Below are positions 7,947 through 17,942 of a DNA stretch of 39,218 bases, one piece after another. A program made the translations under genes and the position numbers. The stretch comes from Saprospiraceae bacterium (GTDB taxonomy: Bacteria > Bacteroidota > Bacteroidia > Chitinophagales > Saprospiraceae): positions 1 to 39,218 of the forward strand of contig JAKVCT010000015.1 of NCBI GenBank assembly GCA_022448995.1. The letters run 5' to 3'. The notes beneath the pieces are model-generated. The model did no database searches. It was not told the DNA's origin and saw nothing but the letters and a program-made list of their open reading frames with translations. How positions within the stretch are numbered: the stretch's first letter is position 1; every line of letters starts with the position of its first letter.

Positions 7947-9368
7947 TTATGGCCAGATACCTAAAGTCATATAATCGCTTCCAATTTTACGAATAGAGTA
8001 AACAAAAGCTGCTGTACGTAGATCAGGAATGTTTTCATTCTCTTGCCACGTTTTGCGGATACCTTGATAAGCTACTACCATGGTTTCTTCTAAACCTGAA
8101 CGAACTAGATCTATTTCATCAGCACCATTTGCTAAAACATTGCGCTCAATATCTCCAATTTCTTTACCTGTTAGCTGAGCTACCAAGTCAATTAGTTTTT
8201 CGTAACGGTTTCCATCAAAACGCTTTTGCATACGACCAAAACGAATGTGGGATAAGTTCTTTAGCCACTCAAAGTAAGATACAGTCACACCACCTGCGTT
8301 GATATACATATCAGGGATGATCAAGCAACCTCTTTCCAATAGGATTTCTTCAGCTTCAGGAGTTACAGGACCATTTGCAGCCTCAGCAATAATCTTTGCC
8401 TTGACATTAGCTGCATTATCTATATTAATTTGGTTTTCCAATGCTGCAGGAACTAAGATATCACATTCTAATTCTAGGGCAGATCCTCTATGCTCTAAAG
8501 AAGTAGAACCAGGGAATCCCATGATAGAACCTGTCTCTTTGCGGAATGCTAATAGTGTATCCATATCAATTCCATCTTCTTTGTAGATAGAACCTTCGTA
8601 TTCAGCTACACCAATAATTTTAACACCACCTTCTTTTTGAGAGATCAAACCAGTATGAGAACCTACATTACCTAGACCCTGAATAACCATAGTTTTACCT
8701 TGTAAACCTGTGGTTAAGCCCAATTTGTCCATATCGTCTGCATAAGAACATGCTTCACGAATACCATAGAATACGCCGCGACCAGTTGCTTCAGCACGGC
8801 CACGAATACCATTTTGTTTTACAGGCTTACCTGTAACACAACCAGCAGCATTAATTTCTCCATGCTTCAAGGTAGAATAAGTATCCATAATCCAAGCCAT
8901 TTCACGAGCACCTGTACCATAATCTGGAGCAGGAACATCTAAACCAGGACCAATAAAGTTTTTGCGGACTAGTTCTGTAGTATATCTTCTAGTGATACCT
9001 TCCAATTGACTTTCGGTATAAGATCGAGGGTCAATTTTAACACCACCCTTAGCACCACCAAATGGTACATCTACGATTGCACACTTGTAAGTCATTAGGG
9101 CTGCTAATGCCATTACTTCATCTTGGTTTACTGCTGTACTATAGCGAATACCACCTTTGGTTGGTAGACGGTGATTACTGTGTTGTACACGATACGCTTC
9201 GATTACTTCGATTTCACCATTTCCCAATTCTACAGGATACATCATACGGAAAACGGCATTACAAGCTTTAATTTGCTCTAATAGGCCTTTTTTAAGCCCC
9301 GTGAAAGGAGCTGCTTTCTCAAAGTTTTTTTCAACACCTTTAAAAAAGCTGTAGTGTTTATCAGCCAT
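7947..9368 (-). CDS. gdhA: Glutamate dehydrogenase (Glu/Leu/Phe/Val dehydrogenase family)
   Basis: Reversible oxidative deamination of glutamate to 2-oxoglutarate and ammonia with NAD(P), linking nitrogen and carbon metabolism in the cytoplasm. The 473-residue length fits the family. The substrate site is intact: Lys71 in RLPTKGGIRYS, Lys95 in MTYKCAIVDVPFGGAKGG and Lys107 in the same block, then the loop VPAPDYGTG. The Rossmann nucleotide-binding turn GLGNVGSHTG follows at about 235-244. Coenzyme preference cannot be assigned by eye. The start at 9368 (MADKHYSFFKGVEKNF) has no better alternative. It is monocistronic with a strong terminator. An inverted repeat TTAATCAGT-N5-ACTGATTAA sits about 65-85 bp upstream and could be an operator. 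Confidence 0.95.
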   Translation of the reverse strand: MADKHYSFFKGVEKNFEKAAPFTGLKKGLLEQIKACNAVFRMMYPVELGNGEIEVIEAYRVQHSNHRLPTKGGIRYSTAVNQDEVMALAALMTYKCAIVDVPFGGAKGGVKIDPRSYTESQLEGITRRYTTELVRKNFIGPGLDVPAPDYGTGAREMAWIMDTYSTLKHGEINAAGCVTGKPVKQNGIRGRAEATGRGVFYGIREACSYADDMDKLGLTTGLQGKTMVIQGLGNVGSHTGLISQKEGGVKIIGVAEYEGSIYKEDGIDMDTLLAFRKETGSIMGFPGSTSLEHRGSALELECDILVPAALENQINIDNAANVKAKIIAEAANGPVTPEAEEILLERGCLIIPDMYINAGGVTVSYFEWLKNLSHIRFGRMQKRFDGNRYEKLIDLVAQLTGKEIGDIERNVLANGADEIDLVRSGLEETMVVAYQGIRKTWQENENIPDLRTAAFVYSIRKIGSDYMTLGIWP

Positions 9369-9430
9369 TGTCTTATTAGGTTAATTGATAAGAAAAGGTT
9401 ATTTAATACAGTAGACTTTTAGTGTCAAAA

Positions 9431-9453
9431 TTAATCAGTCTATCACTGATTAA
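9431..9453. promoter_or_regulatory. Perfect inverted repeat upstream of gdhA
   Basis: TTAATCAGT (9431-9439), a 5-nt spacer, then ACTGATTAA (9445-9453). The dyad has operator-like geometry and lies 63 bp upstream of the gdhA start. A role in gdhA control is inference; it could equally belong to the local repeat cluster. Confidence 0.35.
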
Positions 9454-9854
9454 CAGTCAACACGAATAGTCTTCATTTATATAATAGACATGACTGTTGT
9501 TATATTCAAATACAAAACATCATGCTCTACATGTCGCTTTATTGTTGAAGTCATCAAAAAATAGATCGTAGATTGACTAGTAAGTGTATGAAAATCAAGA
9601 CAGCAGTCTTTTTTTATTTCGTAGTGAAGCTACGAGAACATAAAAGAGTTACAATTTTTGGTTTCCAATGACTTGTACAGCAATCAGTTAGCTACTTTAA
9701 AATATCTTCGTCATTAATTAATAGGATACGACTTTTAATGATTAGTGGATTATTAGAGAGTCATACACTATAGTTTAATTTTAGTAAGGAGGAAAACTGA
9801 ATATACAATCACTCATTACTATTAATAGTCCGTGACTTTTTATACTTTTTCATA

Positions 9855-9877
9855 AACCCCGAAGGGCTCTGCGAAGC
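9855..9877 (-). repeat. Dispersed intergenic core repeat, copy B
   Basis: The exact reverse complement, 23 of 23 bases, of copy A at 1674-1696, over 8 kb away. It is followed within 30 bp by the inverted repeat at 9903. Confidence 0.8.
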
Positions 9878-9902
9878 AAAAAGTTAAAAAGCTTTGTTTT
9901 TT

Positions 9903-9978
9903 ACTAATTGATTATCAGTGATTTACTAAATCATGCATTAAAAGTAATAAAATTACTATACCTTGATAATCAATTAGT
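9903..9978. repeat. 15-bp perfect inverted repeat
   Basis: ACTAATTGATTATCA (9903-9917) and TGATAATCAATTAGT (9964-9978) are perfect inverted arms 46 bp apart, flanked on both sides by same-orientation core repeats. It may be the ends of a miniature element. Confidence 0.6.
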
Positions 9979-9982
9979 TGCA

Positions 9983-10005
9983 AACCACGAAGTGCTCAGC
10001 AAAGC
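9983..10005 (-). repeat. Dispersed intergenic core repeat, diverged copy
   Basis: AACCACGAAGTGCTCAGCAA followed by AGC; read on the - strand it matches about 19 of 23 positions of copy A. The change at each G/C arm position keeps much of the pairing potential. Confidence 0.6.
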
Positions 10006-10177
10006 TAAACCTTCACAGACTATAGTACTATTGTACGTAAAAAATTAACTGCATTGAATCCTTTATTATTAGTGGGGATCCATCCTTTTACAAGCTAAAT
10101 ATAACCATTGATCAGGAAAAGGCAATTCTTATGATTCCCATAAAGAATTTAATAAAGTTAAAAATCACGAACTATTC

Positions 10178-10405
10178 TTAATCGTTTTCTTGTTCAGCCC
10201 AATCGCTCATCTTTTCCAAACGATTAGCTTTTCGTTCTAGACTTACTAGAAATGCTATAATCCCTAGTAAGATCATAGCGAGTACACCAACAACTACATA
10301 AATTTTTCCTGTACTTTCAAAAAAATCAGGACTTTTAGCAGCTGGAGTTTGTGCCCACATTTCTATTGTCAAGAACGAGCACAAGGTAACAAGCATTTTT
10401 TTCAT
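10178..10405 (-). CDS. CcmD-like small membrane protein
   Basis: A 75-residue protein from the ATG at 10405 (MKKMLVTLCSFLTIEMWAQ, a signal peptide or first membrane segment). An upstream in-frame start at 10453 adds a non-conserved leader and is less likely. A second hydrophobic helix (IYVVVGVLAMILLGIIAFLVSL, about 34-55) is followed by a basic then acidic cytoplasmic tail (ERKANRLEKMSDWAEQEND). This architecture and the position directly downstream of a CcmC/CcsA-type gene match the CcmD family, which in system I cytochrome c maturation helps release haem-loaded CcmE. The two genes are about 70 bp apart on the same strand. Family membership rests on architecture and context rather than motif identity. 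Confidence 0.7.
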   Translation of the reverse strand: MKKMLVTLCSFLTIEMWAQTPAAKSPDFFESTGKIYVVVGVLAMILLGIIAFLVSLERKANRLEKMSDWAEQEND

Positions 10406-10477
10406 TGTGAGTATAAAAATGGTATTTTTTTCAGAAAAAAATAATTTTCCCAAATATAATTTTGTTAAAAACTGAAA

Positions 10478-11539
10478 TTAATCGAGATCAAGTATTTTTT
10501 GTTCTACTCGATCTAGGCGTATTTTTAAGCTAGATATCCAGATTCCTAGCATGATCCAAGCAATGACTGCAGGATAGAAAACTAGCCGCATGGTGCTATC
10601 CAAATCATAACTATTGAACCCAGGATTTCCTCCCATTCCAGGATGTAGGCTATCTACCATACGTGGAATGACATATAGAAGAGGAATTAGCATTGCAAAA
10701 GCAAAGATATTATAAATGGCAGCTACTCTAGAGCGCTTATCAGCATCATCAAAGGAGCTACGCAAGACAAAGTAAGCGAGATAAATCAATAGTGCTACAG
10801 CCGAAGTATTTTGTTTGACATCCCAAGTCCAAAACCAGCCCCAAGTATACTGTGCCCAAAGCATGCCTGTCACCAAGCCTAGAATGCCGTATAATACACC
10901 TACAGAAGCATAAGCACGAGCTCTGATGTCATGTACTGGATTGGTTGGATCTCGAAGGGCTTGTATACTATGTATAACAGAAATTAAGAGGATAAGCATC
11001 ATTCCAAACCACATAGGGACATGATAGTATAAGTTTCGTACACTCTCTTCTAATATATTTAGGAAAGGGAAGGACAGATAGTCCACTTCAGGTAAGGCTT
11101 CTATTTCTTGAAAATTAGTAGTTATGCTAGCATCAGGATTATTATTGAGCAACAGAGAAACTGCACTAAACATAAACCCATTTTTAGGGCTACCAATCTG
11201 TAGCATAGGCGCTGGCAAGGAATCTCTAGGAATAGGAGGTAGGTCAATATCGACTTTTAACGTTCGATTGTTTATCACTTCTATTGCACTGGCATTGATT
11301 ACTTTTACGTTTCCCTTTTCCTTTTCTCCAATTCGGATACGCGCTTTTATGTCCTTAGCTTCTTCTTTTTCATATTGGGTATTGTAAGTCTGAACAAAAA
11401 TTGTATTCTTTTTTCCAATGGTAAGTTCTAATTCCTTAGCATCGGATATAATTCCTGTTCGTATAGGAATCAACATCCCTGCAATTAAGACATAAAATAA
11501 TAAAATGACGGTTAGTATTTTCCACCAATGTTGCTTCAT
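10478..11539 (-). CDS. CcmC/CcsA-type haem-handling cytochrome c assembly protein
   Basis: A polytopic membrane protein of 353 residues presenting haem for cytochrome c maturation at the outer face of the inner membrane. The C-terminal half carries the diagnostic tryptophan-rich motif WGWFWTWD between transmembrane helices, with conserved His in YYHVPMW and in the region DSLHPGMGG flanking it. Unusually long for CcmC, it has an N-terminal membrane anchor (about 8-28) followed by a ~130-residue soluble domain (KELELTIGKKNTIFVQTYNTQ onward) before the haem helices; such extra extracytoplasmic domains occur in Bacteroidota relatives. It is followed by the CcmD-like gene and preceded by rsmD with a 33-bp gap, so it may be cotranscribed with the block starting at 14384. 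Confidence 0.9.
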   Translation of the reverse strand: MKQHWWKILTVILLFYVLIAGMLIPIRTGIISDAKELELTIGKKNTIFVQTYNTQYEKEEAKDIKARIRIGEKEKGNVKVINASAIEVINNRTLKVDIDLPPIPRDSLPAPMLQIGSPKNGFMFSAVSLLLNNNPDASITTNFQEIEALPEVDYLSFPFLNILEESVRNLYYHVPMWFGMMLILLISVIHSIQALRDPTNPVHDIRARAYASVGVLYGILGLVTGMLWAQYTWGWFWTWDVKQNTSAVALLIYLAYFVLRSSFDDADKRSRVAAIYNIFAFAMLIPLLYVIPRMVDSLHPGMGGNPGFNSYDLDSTMRLVFYPAVIAWIMLGIWISSLKIRLDRVEQKILDLD

Positions 11540-11572
11540 TACTACTTTTTTAACTTGGTAAAGATAGCTTCT

Positions 11573-12112
11573 TTACTTAAAAAACGAAAAACCACTCTGT
11601 CCATATTGACGATGTTGAACAAAGTTAGTATGTTTTTCAAAATTTAATCGCTTATCATGCTCTATTATTAGATAACTTTCAGAAGTTTTTAACAACTTCC
11701 TCTCTATAACTAAATCAGGGATTTGCTGACTTTGTTTTAAATGATAGGGAGGATCTGCAAAAATTAGGTCATATTGTTGTGTACAATTTTTTAGAAACCT
11801 AAAAACATCTGTTTTGCGAATATCTGCTCGATCTTCGATCTTTAGTTGTTGGAGTGTTTGTTGGATAAATAGAGTACAAGCTCCATAACGTTCTACAAAA
11901 TCAACTTGTTGAGCTCCTCTAGATAGAAACTCGTAGCCAATATTTCCTGTTCCCGAAAAGAGATCGAGTACAGCAATAGAGCTTAAATCTACTTCATTTT
12001 GTAGAATATTGAACAGCCCTTCTTTCGCTCGATCTGTTGTTGGGCGTGTTTTCCAATTATTTGGAGGAGGATTAATTCTTCTACCTTTGAAGGTACCACT
12101 TATGATGCGCAT
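11573..12112 (-). CDS. rsmD: 16S rRNA (guanine966-N2)-methyltransferase RsmD
   Basis: Methylates N2 of G966 in 16S rRNA during small-subunit assembly, using S-adenosylmethionine. The 179-residue length is typical. The start MRIISGTFKGRRINPP is a family signature, as is the RPTTDRAKEGLFNIL segment. The SAM-binding loop LDLFSGTGNIGYEFLSRGA and the catalytic DPPY (in IFADPPYHL) are intact. The start overlaps the 3' end of the DUF3822-like gene by 13 bp, which suggests translational coupling. Confidence 0.95.
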   Translation of the reverse strand: MRIISGTFKGRRINPPPNNWKTRPTTDRAKEGLFNILQNEVDLSSIAVLDLFSGTGNIGYEFLSRGAQQVDFVERYGACTLFIQQTLQQLKIEDRADIRKTDVFRFLKNCTQQYDLIFADPPYHLKQSQQIPDLVIERKLLKTSESYLIIEHDKRLNFEKHTNFVQHRQYGQSGFSFFK

Positions 12113-12945
12113 AATTTCAAGCCAAAGAGATCAATATAAAAATGAGAAGGTGTTTTTTCCTTCAATTTTTCACTGAATGTATAATAATCAGGACGTTCTA
12201 AAAAAGCTACTTCCTGTATGTACTTATAGACCGTATCATAGAGTTGAGAAGCTTGTAGAAATCCTCCAGAGAGAAAAATAGGATCCGATTTTGGACGTAA
12301 TGCCAAGGACTTATATGCCAAAAGAATATAGTACAGACAGTCGTTAGAACTTTGCACTGAAAACGTATTATTCAAAAGCAATTTATGTTTATCAAAGACA
12401 CAGATCCCCATCTGGTTTGAATAAAGATTAACAAAGACCTGACGAGCCTTGGCGGTAGTTAATTTGGAATAATGTTCAATTAGTCCCGAAGTTGCATGAC
12501 AAATTTGTGCATCAGGATAATGTATTTGAAAGGCTTTTATAATTTTTTGATCACATTTATAGACATTGTGTGCATCTAGTTTTGGGATAAAATCACAGAA
12601 TACTTCTTCTAGATCTTTGGTGGGCATCAAGGCTTCAAGATAGTTGCGTTGGCTACTTTTTTGGTAAAATTGCTGTGGAACAAGTGTCATATCTGCGTTC
12701 CACAAACCAATATATATCTTTTTAAATTTTTTACGTAAGCTCAGTTCCTCTGTAAACAAATGACGCAGTATACGATCTATTTTTTGAGAATTATCGGTGA
12801 AGCGATAAGTACGCAATGCCAATACTTGATCATCAACCGAACTCACCAAATAAGATAACCTATCGATCCCAAGTAGGATAGATAGGTTAGTTGTATGATG
12901 TGTACTAAAATCTTCTTCAAAAAAGCTGTGAATAATATCTACCAA
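12100..12945 (-). CDS. DUF3822-like protein partnered with RsmD
   Basis: A 281-residue protein that fits the DUF3822 family, which in Bacteroidota is typically encoded next to rsmD. The visible pattern is two related alpha/beta halves (LSILLGIDRLSYLVSSVDDQVLALRTY near the N terminus and ARQVFVNLYSNQMGICVFDKHKLLL in the middle) resembling an actin/Hsp70-like ATPase fold, but without an obvious phosphate-binding motif, so catalysis is doubtful. It overlaps both neighbours (7 bp with the gene upstream, 13 bp with rsmD). Its function is not known; context suggests a link to ribosome or cell-envelope biogenesis. Confidence 0.75.
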   Translation of the reverse strand: MVDIIHSFFEEDFSTHHTTNLSILLGIDRLSYLVSSVDDQVLALRTYRFTDNSQKIDRILRHLFTEELSLRKKFKKIYIGLWNADMTLVPQQFYQKSSQRNYLEALMPTKDLEEVFCDFIPKLDAHNVYKCDQKIIKAFQIHYPDAQICHATSGLIEHYSKLTTAKARQVFVNLYSNQMGICVFDKHKLLLNNTFSVQSSNDCLYYILLAYKSLALRPKSDPIFLSGGFLQASQLYDTVYKYIQEVAFLERPDYYTFSEKLKEKTPSHFYIDLFGLKLCAS

Positions 12946-14384
12946 TTACCAGATGTATTATTGGGTTTTTTAATATTACCAATTTTTCTTTTGTTCAATG
13001 GTGCATAATCTGAATCATATAATGCATAACGATCATCAAATTGTTCCATGTAGAACCCAATGAATGTACGTACTTCAAAAGATGGACCCATCATAGAATC
13101 TGTACCTTCTACAATTGCTTCACCAGCTAACAATTCAAAATCTTTTTCGCCTGCTGCATGAATCCAATAGCGTTTTTCAGATTTTCCATCATCAGCGATA
13201 GGTTGACCCTTCCATACTTTACCTTGTTCATCCAACCAAAGGAATTCTTTAGAACCACTGTCATCTGTAGCATATAAACGCATCAACTCGGAGTTCTTAT
13301 CATTATTTTTACGGCACCAAATCTGACCATCAGCAGCTACCCAAATCTCACGATTCAATTCCCCTGTTTTGAAATCACTTACTAATTTACGATCTAATTT
13401 AGATCCTTCTGAGATGTTCTTCAAGGCAGTCTCAATTTTTTCGGTACCTTCATCAATACGTGTAATACTATCTGTTACATTGGCTGTATTGACAATTTTG
13501 TATGTAACCTCACCTAATCCTGTTTGTATTTCCTTGCGAGAGCCTAAAAGTGTCTGAACACTGTTATTTACCTCTTCTTTTTTGGTTGGTTCATAAGTTT
13601 CTTTAAAGATACTGTATTTTTGGATAGAAGCATTTTCCTCAGCAGATAGCCCAGCTTCAGCTGCTGCACCTAAAGTATTAACAGATCCAATTACTGTGTA
13701 AGTACTATATCCTTTCTCAGATATAGGTGTTTTAGCAATATCTACAATAGAAATCCCTGTTTTGATTTCTATATTATAAATAATATCAGATGTTGCATTA
13801 ACCTTGACAGTATATTGACCTTTAGGAGCATTACCTATACGGATCAATGTATCTACTGTATTGTCTTCTACATAATTGTTTTGTTGACGTTTAACGGTAT
13901 CAATGATAGTCCACTTAATAATCAAAGGTTCTCTAATATCTCTTGTTCCTGCTTGGTAACCAGGATAGTTTTCAGAATTTGGTACATCTTGGATTGTGGA
14001 GAAGAAATCATCAATGCTTGTGAAACCATCTACATTTTGTTGTAGGTAACTCTGTAGAGAATCAACAGATAACAAAGTATCAATTACAGTCTCAACAGCT
14101 TGTGTTGTATCATAAACATCCCCGAAGGTTAACTCTAGATAGAATGTATCCGTTGTCAATACTTGTTTGAGACTATCAAAGTCTGATGCAAAACGTTCAG
14201 TCAACGTTCTGTGCATTTTTTGTAGGTGTGCTATGGTTTCTAATTTTTTGCGAACTTGATCTTCACGCGCTTTACGTTCTGCTCTAAATTCAATAGGAGC
14301 ACTTACACTATCCTTCAGCCATAGTCCAAACCACACTGACAATCCGCCTAAAGCCAAAATAATGGCTATTTTTATCACGTTCAT
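12939..14384 (-). CDS. Membrane-anchored hypothetical protein with large outer domain
   Basis: A 481-residue protein with one N-terminal membrane helix (IKIAIILALGGLSVWFGLWL, about 5-24) and no signal-peptidase site. A coiled-coil-like stretch follows (FRAERKAREDQVRKKLETIAHLQKMHRTL), then a large soluble region. The middle part contains a beta-rich segment (KGQYTVKVNATSDIIYNIEIKTG) and the end is acidic and tryptophan-rich (REIWVAADGQIWCRKN, KEFLWLDEQGKVWKGQ), reminiscent of repeated beta hairpins. I do not recognise a family. It heads an overlapping run with the DUF3822-like gene and rsmD, so it is probably the first gene of that operon. The 614-bp gap upstream must contain the promoter, but no confident match was found. 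Confidence 0.8.
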   Translation of the reverse strand: MNVIKIAIILALGGLSVWFGLWLKDSVSAPIEFRAERKAREDQVRKKLETIAHLQKMHRTLTERFASDFDSLKQVLTTDTFYLELTFGDVYDTTQAVETVIDTLLSVDSLQSYLQQNVDGFTSIDDFFSTIQDVPNSENYPGYQAGTRDIREPLIIKWTIIDTVKRQQNNYVEDNTVDTLIRIGNAPKGQYTVKVNATSDIIYNIEIKTGISIVDIAKTPISEKGYSTYTVIGSVNTLGAAAEAGLSAEENASIQKYSIFKETYEPTKKEEVNNSVQTLLGSRKEIQTGLGEVTYKIVNTANVTDSITRIDEGTEKIETALKNISEGSKLDRKLVSDFKTGELNREIWVAADGQIWCRKNNDKNSELMRLYATDDSGSKEFLWLDEQGKVWKGQPIADDGKSEKRYWIHAAGEKDFELLAGEAIVEGTDSMMGPSFEVRTFIGFYMEQFDDRYALYDSDYAPLNKRKIGNIKKPNNTSGNW

Positions 14385-14998
14385 TCGTAGCAGTATTTTT
14401 TAATTTAAGATGGGAATAAACTCAATCCGATCATTTAGATTTTGATACGATGCAATAATAATTATTTTTAGCTAAAAAAAAAATTCTAATTTGCAAGACT
14501 TTATTATAAATGCCGTTTTGCTAGCTTCAAAGAAGTTTTTTTGGTCGTAGAGGTTTAGTTGGAACTTAATATAGATATCGATTTCACTAAACACAGATGT
14601 CAATAAATTTGATTTTGGTGTTTGGGGGGCTAAGAAATCGTTGGAAACAATTCTTGATCATGATTTTTTTGAAACCTGAAAAGGTCAGTAGTATCAGGGG
14701 CTGTCCAAAAAGATAAGGACATGTCTAAAATTTGGAGTTATATTTTTTCATTGGCACAAAGCGAACCTTGAAGTGTTTTGCAAAGCAAAAGGTTTGTGCT
14801 TTATATAAGAAGTTGTTTAAAATTATCCAAATTTCTGGATTAAACTTAATTCTTAGATAACTTCTAAATATAGACTATTCAACCTTTCACTAAGTAAAAT
14901 TTTGATCCTTGGTTCGTTGATTCTTTTATTTTTTTACACTAATTTCCGTTTGTGAACATATTACAGGATATAGAGATCATCTAACAATTATACTTATC
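14385..14998. other. 614-bp non-coding gap between divergent genes
   Basis: It should hold promoters for both the - strand operon (start 14384) and the SDR fusion (+, 14999). Visible items are an IS-like end GGGGCTGTCCAAAAAG (14697-14712), a second end-like motif GGACATGTCTAAAATTT (about 14717-14733), a diverged core repeat (14764-14786) and an imperfect inverted repeat whose arms are AGAAGTTGTTTAA and TTAGATAACTTCT (about 14810-14870). No reading frame is convincing. Confidence 0.5.
14764..14786 (-). repeat. Dispersed intergenic core repeat, diverged copy
   Basis: AACCTTGAAGTGTTTTGCAA followed by AGC. On the - strand it retains the GCTTTGC start and the CTTC motif of the core family. It lies behind the end-like motifs at 14697 and 14717. 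Confidence 0.5.
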
Positions 14999-16501
<1,503 letters not shown>

Positions 16502-16513
16502 ATAGATAGGTTT

Positions 16514-16536
16514 GCTTCGCAGAGCCCTTTGGGGTT
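16514..16536 (+). repeat. Dispersed intergenic core repeat, copy E
   Basis: One base different from copy A (CCCTTT in place of CCCTTC). It lies 12 bp inside the half-element at 16455-16501, linking the core repeat to that element family. Confidence 0.8.
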
Positions 16537-16670
16537 TTCGTCGTTCTTTGTATATAGTCCAGTTGATCCAGTTGGGTAGATTTTTCTAAGTTTTTAGTGA
16601 AACTGAGTCTTGATTATTACGTTTGACAGGGCATTTTTTCACATGATTTACCCCTCCCTCGGTATATGGC

Positions 16671-16742
16671 AGAGAGTTAGTTCAAAAGGAAGAATTCCGT
16701 ACTCATAATTCGGAGATGAGGGTTCGAATCCTTCACTCTCTG
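16671..16742 (+). tRNA. tRNA-like gene, anticodon CAT (Met or Ile2), atypical
   Basis: A 72-nt cloverleaf folds by eye. The acceptor AGAGAGT/ACTCTCT is perfect. The D arm is GTTC...GAAT with a short AAAAGGAA loop. The anticodon stem CCGTA/TTCGG has one T-T mismatch, and its loop CTCATAA places CAT at 16704-16706. The variable loop is AGAT, and the T arm GAGGG-TTCGAAT-CCTTC is canonical. The discriminator is G and no CCA is encoded. The acceptor helix can extend two more pairs into the leader and trailer (GC at 16669-16670 with GC at 16742-16743), which is unusual. CAT could be elongator Met, initiator, or lysidine-modified Ile2. The stop codon of the convergent gene starts one base after the 3' end. 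A tRNA-derived or decaying gene is possible. Confidence 0.6.
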
Positions 16743-17648
16743 CTAATTTTTTCTCTTACTACGTTTAGGAAATAGTTTTTCCTTGATCGTATAAATACCT
16801 TTCAGTAGATAAATATTCATTTTTACTAAAATGTAAAAACCAAAAGCAAAAGGCCGTAGAAAATTAAAAAACATACTTTTTCGCAAAGAGATTGCAGGTA
16901 CATATTTATTGAATAACCCAAAATAAATAAAGGTCTGATATTCTAAGTGTACTTGTCCGTTTTCTTGGTATTGGTAGAACAAGATTTTGAGTGCTTTGAG
17001 GGCAAACTGATACTGAGGATGCTCTGGTTTTAAGGCTGTTTTAGAACTTAGGTAGTATGCTGTAATTCCTTCTAAGTCAAATCGTTGTTGGTTGGGAAAC
17101 TGTTTTTGTTCATAACCATTTTGATAGAATTTATCCAAGGCATTTCTTGGAATAATCCTATTATATTCTTCTACTCCTGTTGTAGAAAAACGTTGTATGA
17201 AGTCGTTATATGCTTTAGCAAAAGGAGAGGAGTCAAGGCTAATTTTGTGATTGATAATCAAGACAAAAGAGTTGAGACGTGCAATATGCTTGCACTCTTC
17301 TTTCAATGTTTCAGGAGTATAATCCACAAAGTTATTTCCAATCAAGATACAATCAATAGCATCATTGTCTAGATTTGTTTTTTGTGGTTCACCTACAGAA
17401 ATAATAAAGTTGGTATTACTTACAAATGTCTTTTTTATAGCTGAGTGTTCCTCAGAGGAGGGATGTATATGGCAAACTAAATGGACATGCTTTAGCAGTA
17501 GAGCAGTGGCTGCAAAGGCATCTTGATCCAAATTAGCAATAACATGCTTATTCCCCAGTTTTAGTTCTGTTTTTAGGAACTCAAGGGTATTTAGAGGTAA
17601 TTTAGGATGGTATAAATGTCTATATGTTATATATGTTGCTGTATCCAT
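16743..17648 (-). CDS. Methyltransferase-fold protein with degenerate SAM site
   Basis: A 301-residue protein whose middle section (HVIANLDQDAFAATALLLKH, then DAIDCILIGNNFVDY and NSFVLIINHKIS) follows the strand order of class I SAM-dependent methyltransferases (motifs I, IV, V). The glycine-rich motif I is missing: where E/DxGxGxG is expected it reads NLDQDAFAA, so SAM binding is doubtful. The C terminus is hydrophobic (FGFYILVKMNIYLLKGIYTI) and very basic at the end (KEKLFPKRSKRKN), suggesting peripheral membrane association. It is monocistronic, with its stop codon immediately beside the tRNA-like gene. A pseudoenzyme or a divergent enzyme are both possible. Confidence 0.6.
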   Translation of the reverse strand: MDTATYITYRHLYHPKLPLNTLEFLKTELKLGNKHVIANLDQDAFAATALLLKHVHLVCHIHPSSEEHSAIKKTFVSNTNFIISVGEPQKTNLDNDAIDCILIGNNFVDYTPETLKEECKHIARLNSFVLIINHKISLDSSPFAKAYNDFIQRFSTTGVEEYNRIIPRNALDKFYQNGYEQKQFPNQQRFDLEGITAYYLSSKTALKPEHPQYQFALKALKILFYQYQENGQVHLEYQTFIYFGLFNKYVPAISLRKSMFFNFLRPFAFGFYILVKMNIYLLKGIYTIKEKLFPKRSKRKN

Positions 17649-17761
17649 GGATTTGCGCTAAGCTAAACAACAAAATACGATCTTATTTTTAAAGTTTTAC
17701 CTAAATAGTCTGTAATAAAAAAAAATATTTGACTTAGGTCTTGTGAGAAAGAAACAAGTTA

Positions 17762-17784
17762 GCTCTGTAGAGTCCTTTGTAGTT
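17762..17784 (+). repeat. Dispersed intergenic core repeat, diverged copy
   Basis: GCTCTGTAGAGTCCTTTGTA followed by GTT, in the 294-bp gap between two - strand genes. It matches the core family at roughly two-thirds of positions. Confidence 0.45.
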
Positions 17785-17942
17785 AGCTTTGTTGAAAGTA
17801 AAAAATAATTTATTGGCCAGAAAGTTACTGAGATAAGCTCTAACTATCTAGATGCTCTTGTTGTAGCTTCCTCTAGTTTATTTTGAGCCAACTTTTTTTG
17901 AAGATGTTTGCCATAGTTTACCACAGTTAAATTCTCCCTTTC

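Larger units (their letters stand above)
9369..10177. other. 809-bp non-coding gap dominated by inverted and core repeats
   Basis: No convincing reading frame on either strand. It holds the dyad at 9431-9453, a small hairpin TCGTAG-N5-CTACGA (9619-9635), a perfect core repeat (9855-9877), a 15-bp inverted repeat (9903-9917 with 9964-9978) and a second core repeat (9983-10005). The rest, including most of 9640-9850, is AT-rich sequence in which I see nothing more. Confidence 0.6.
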
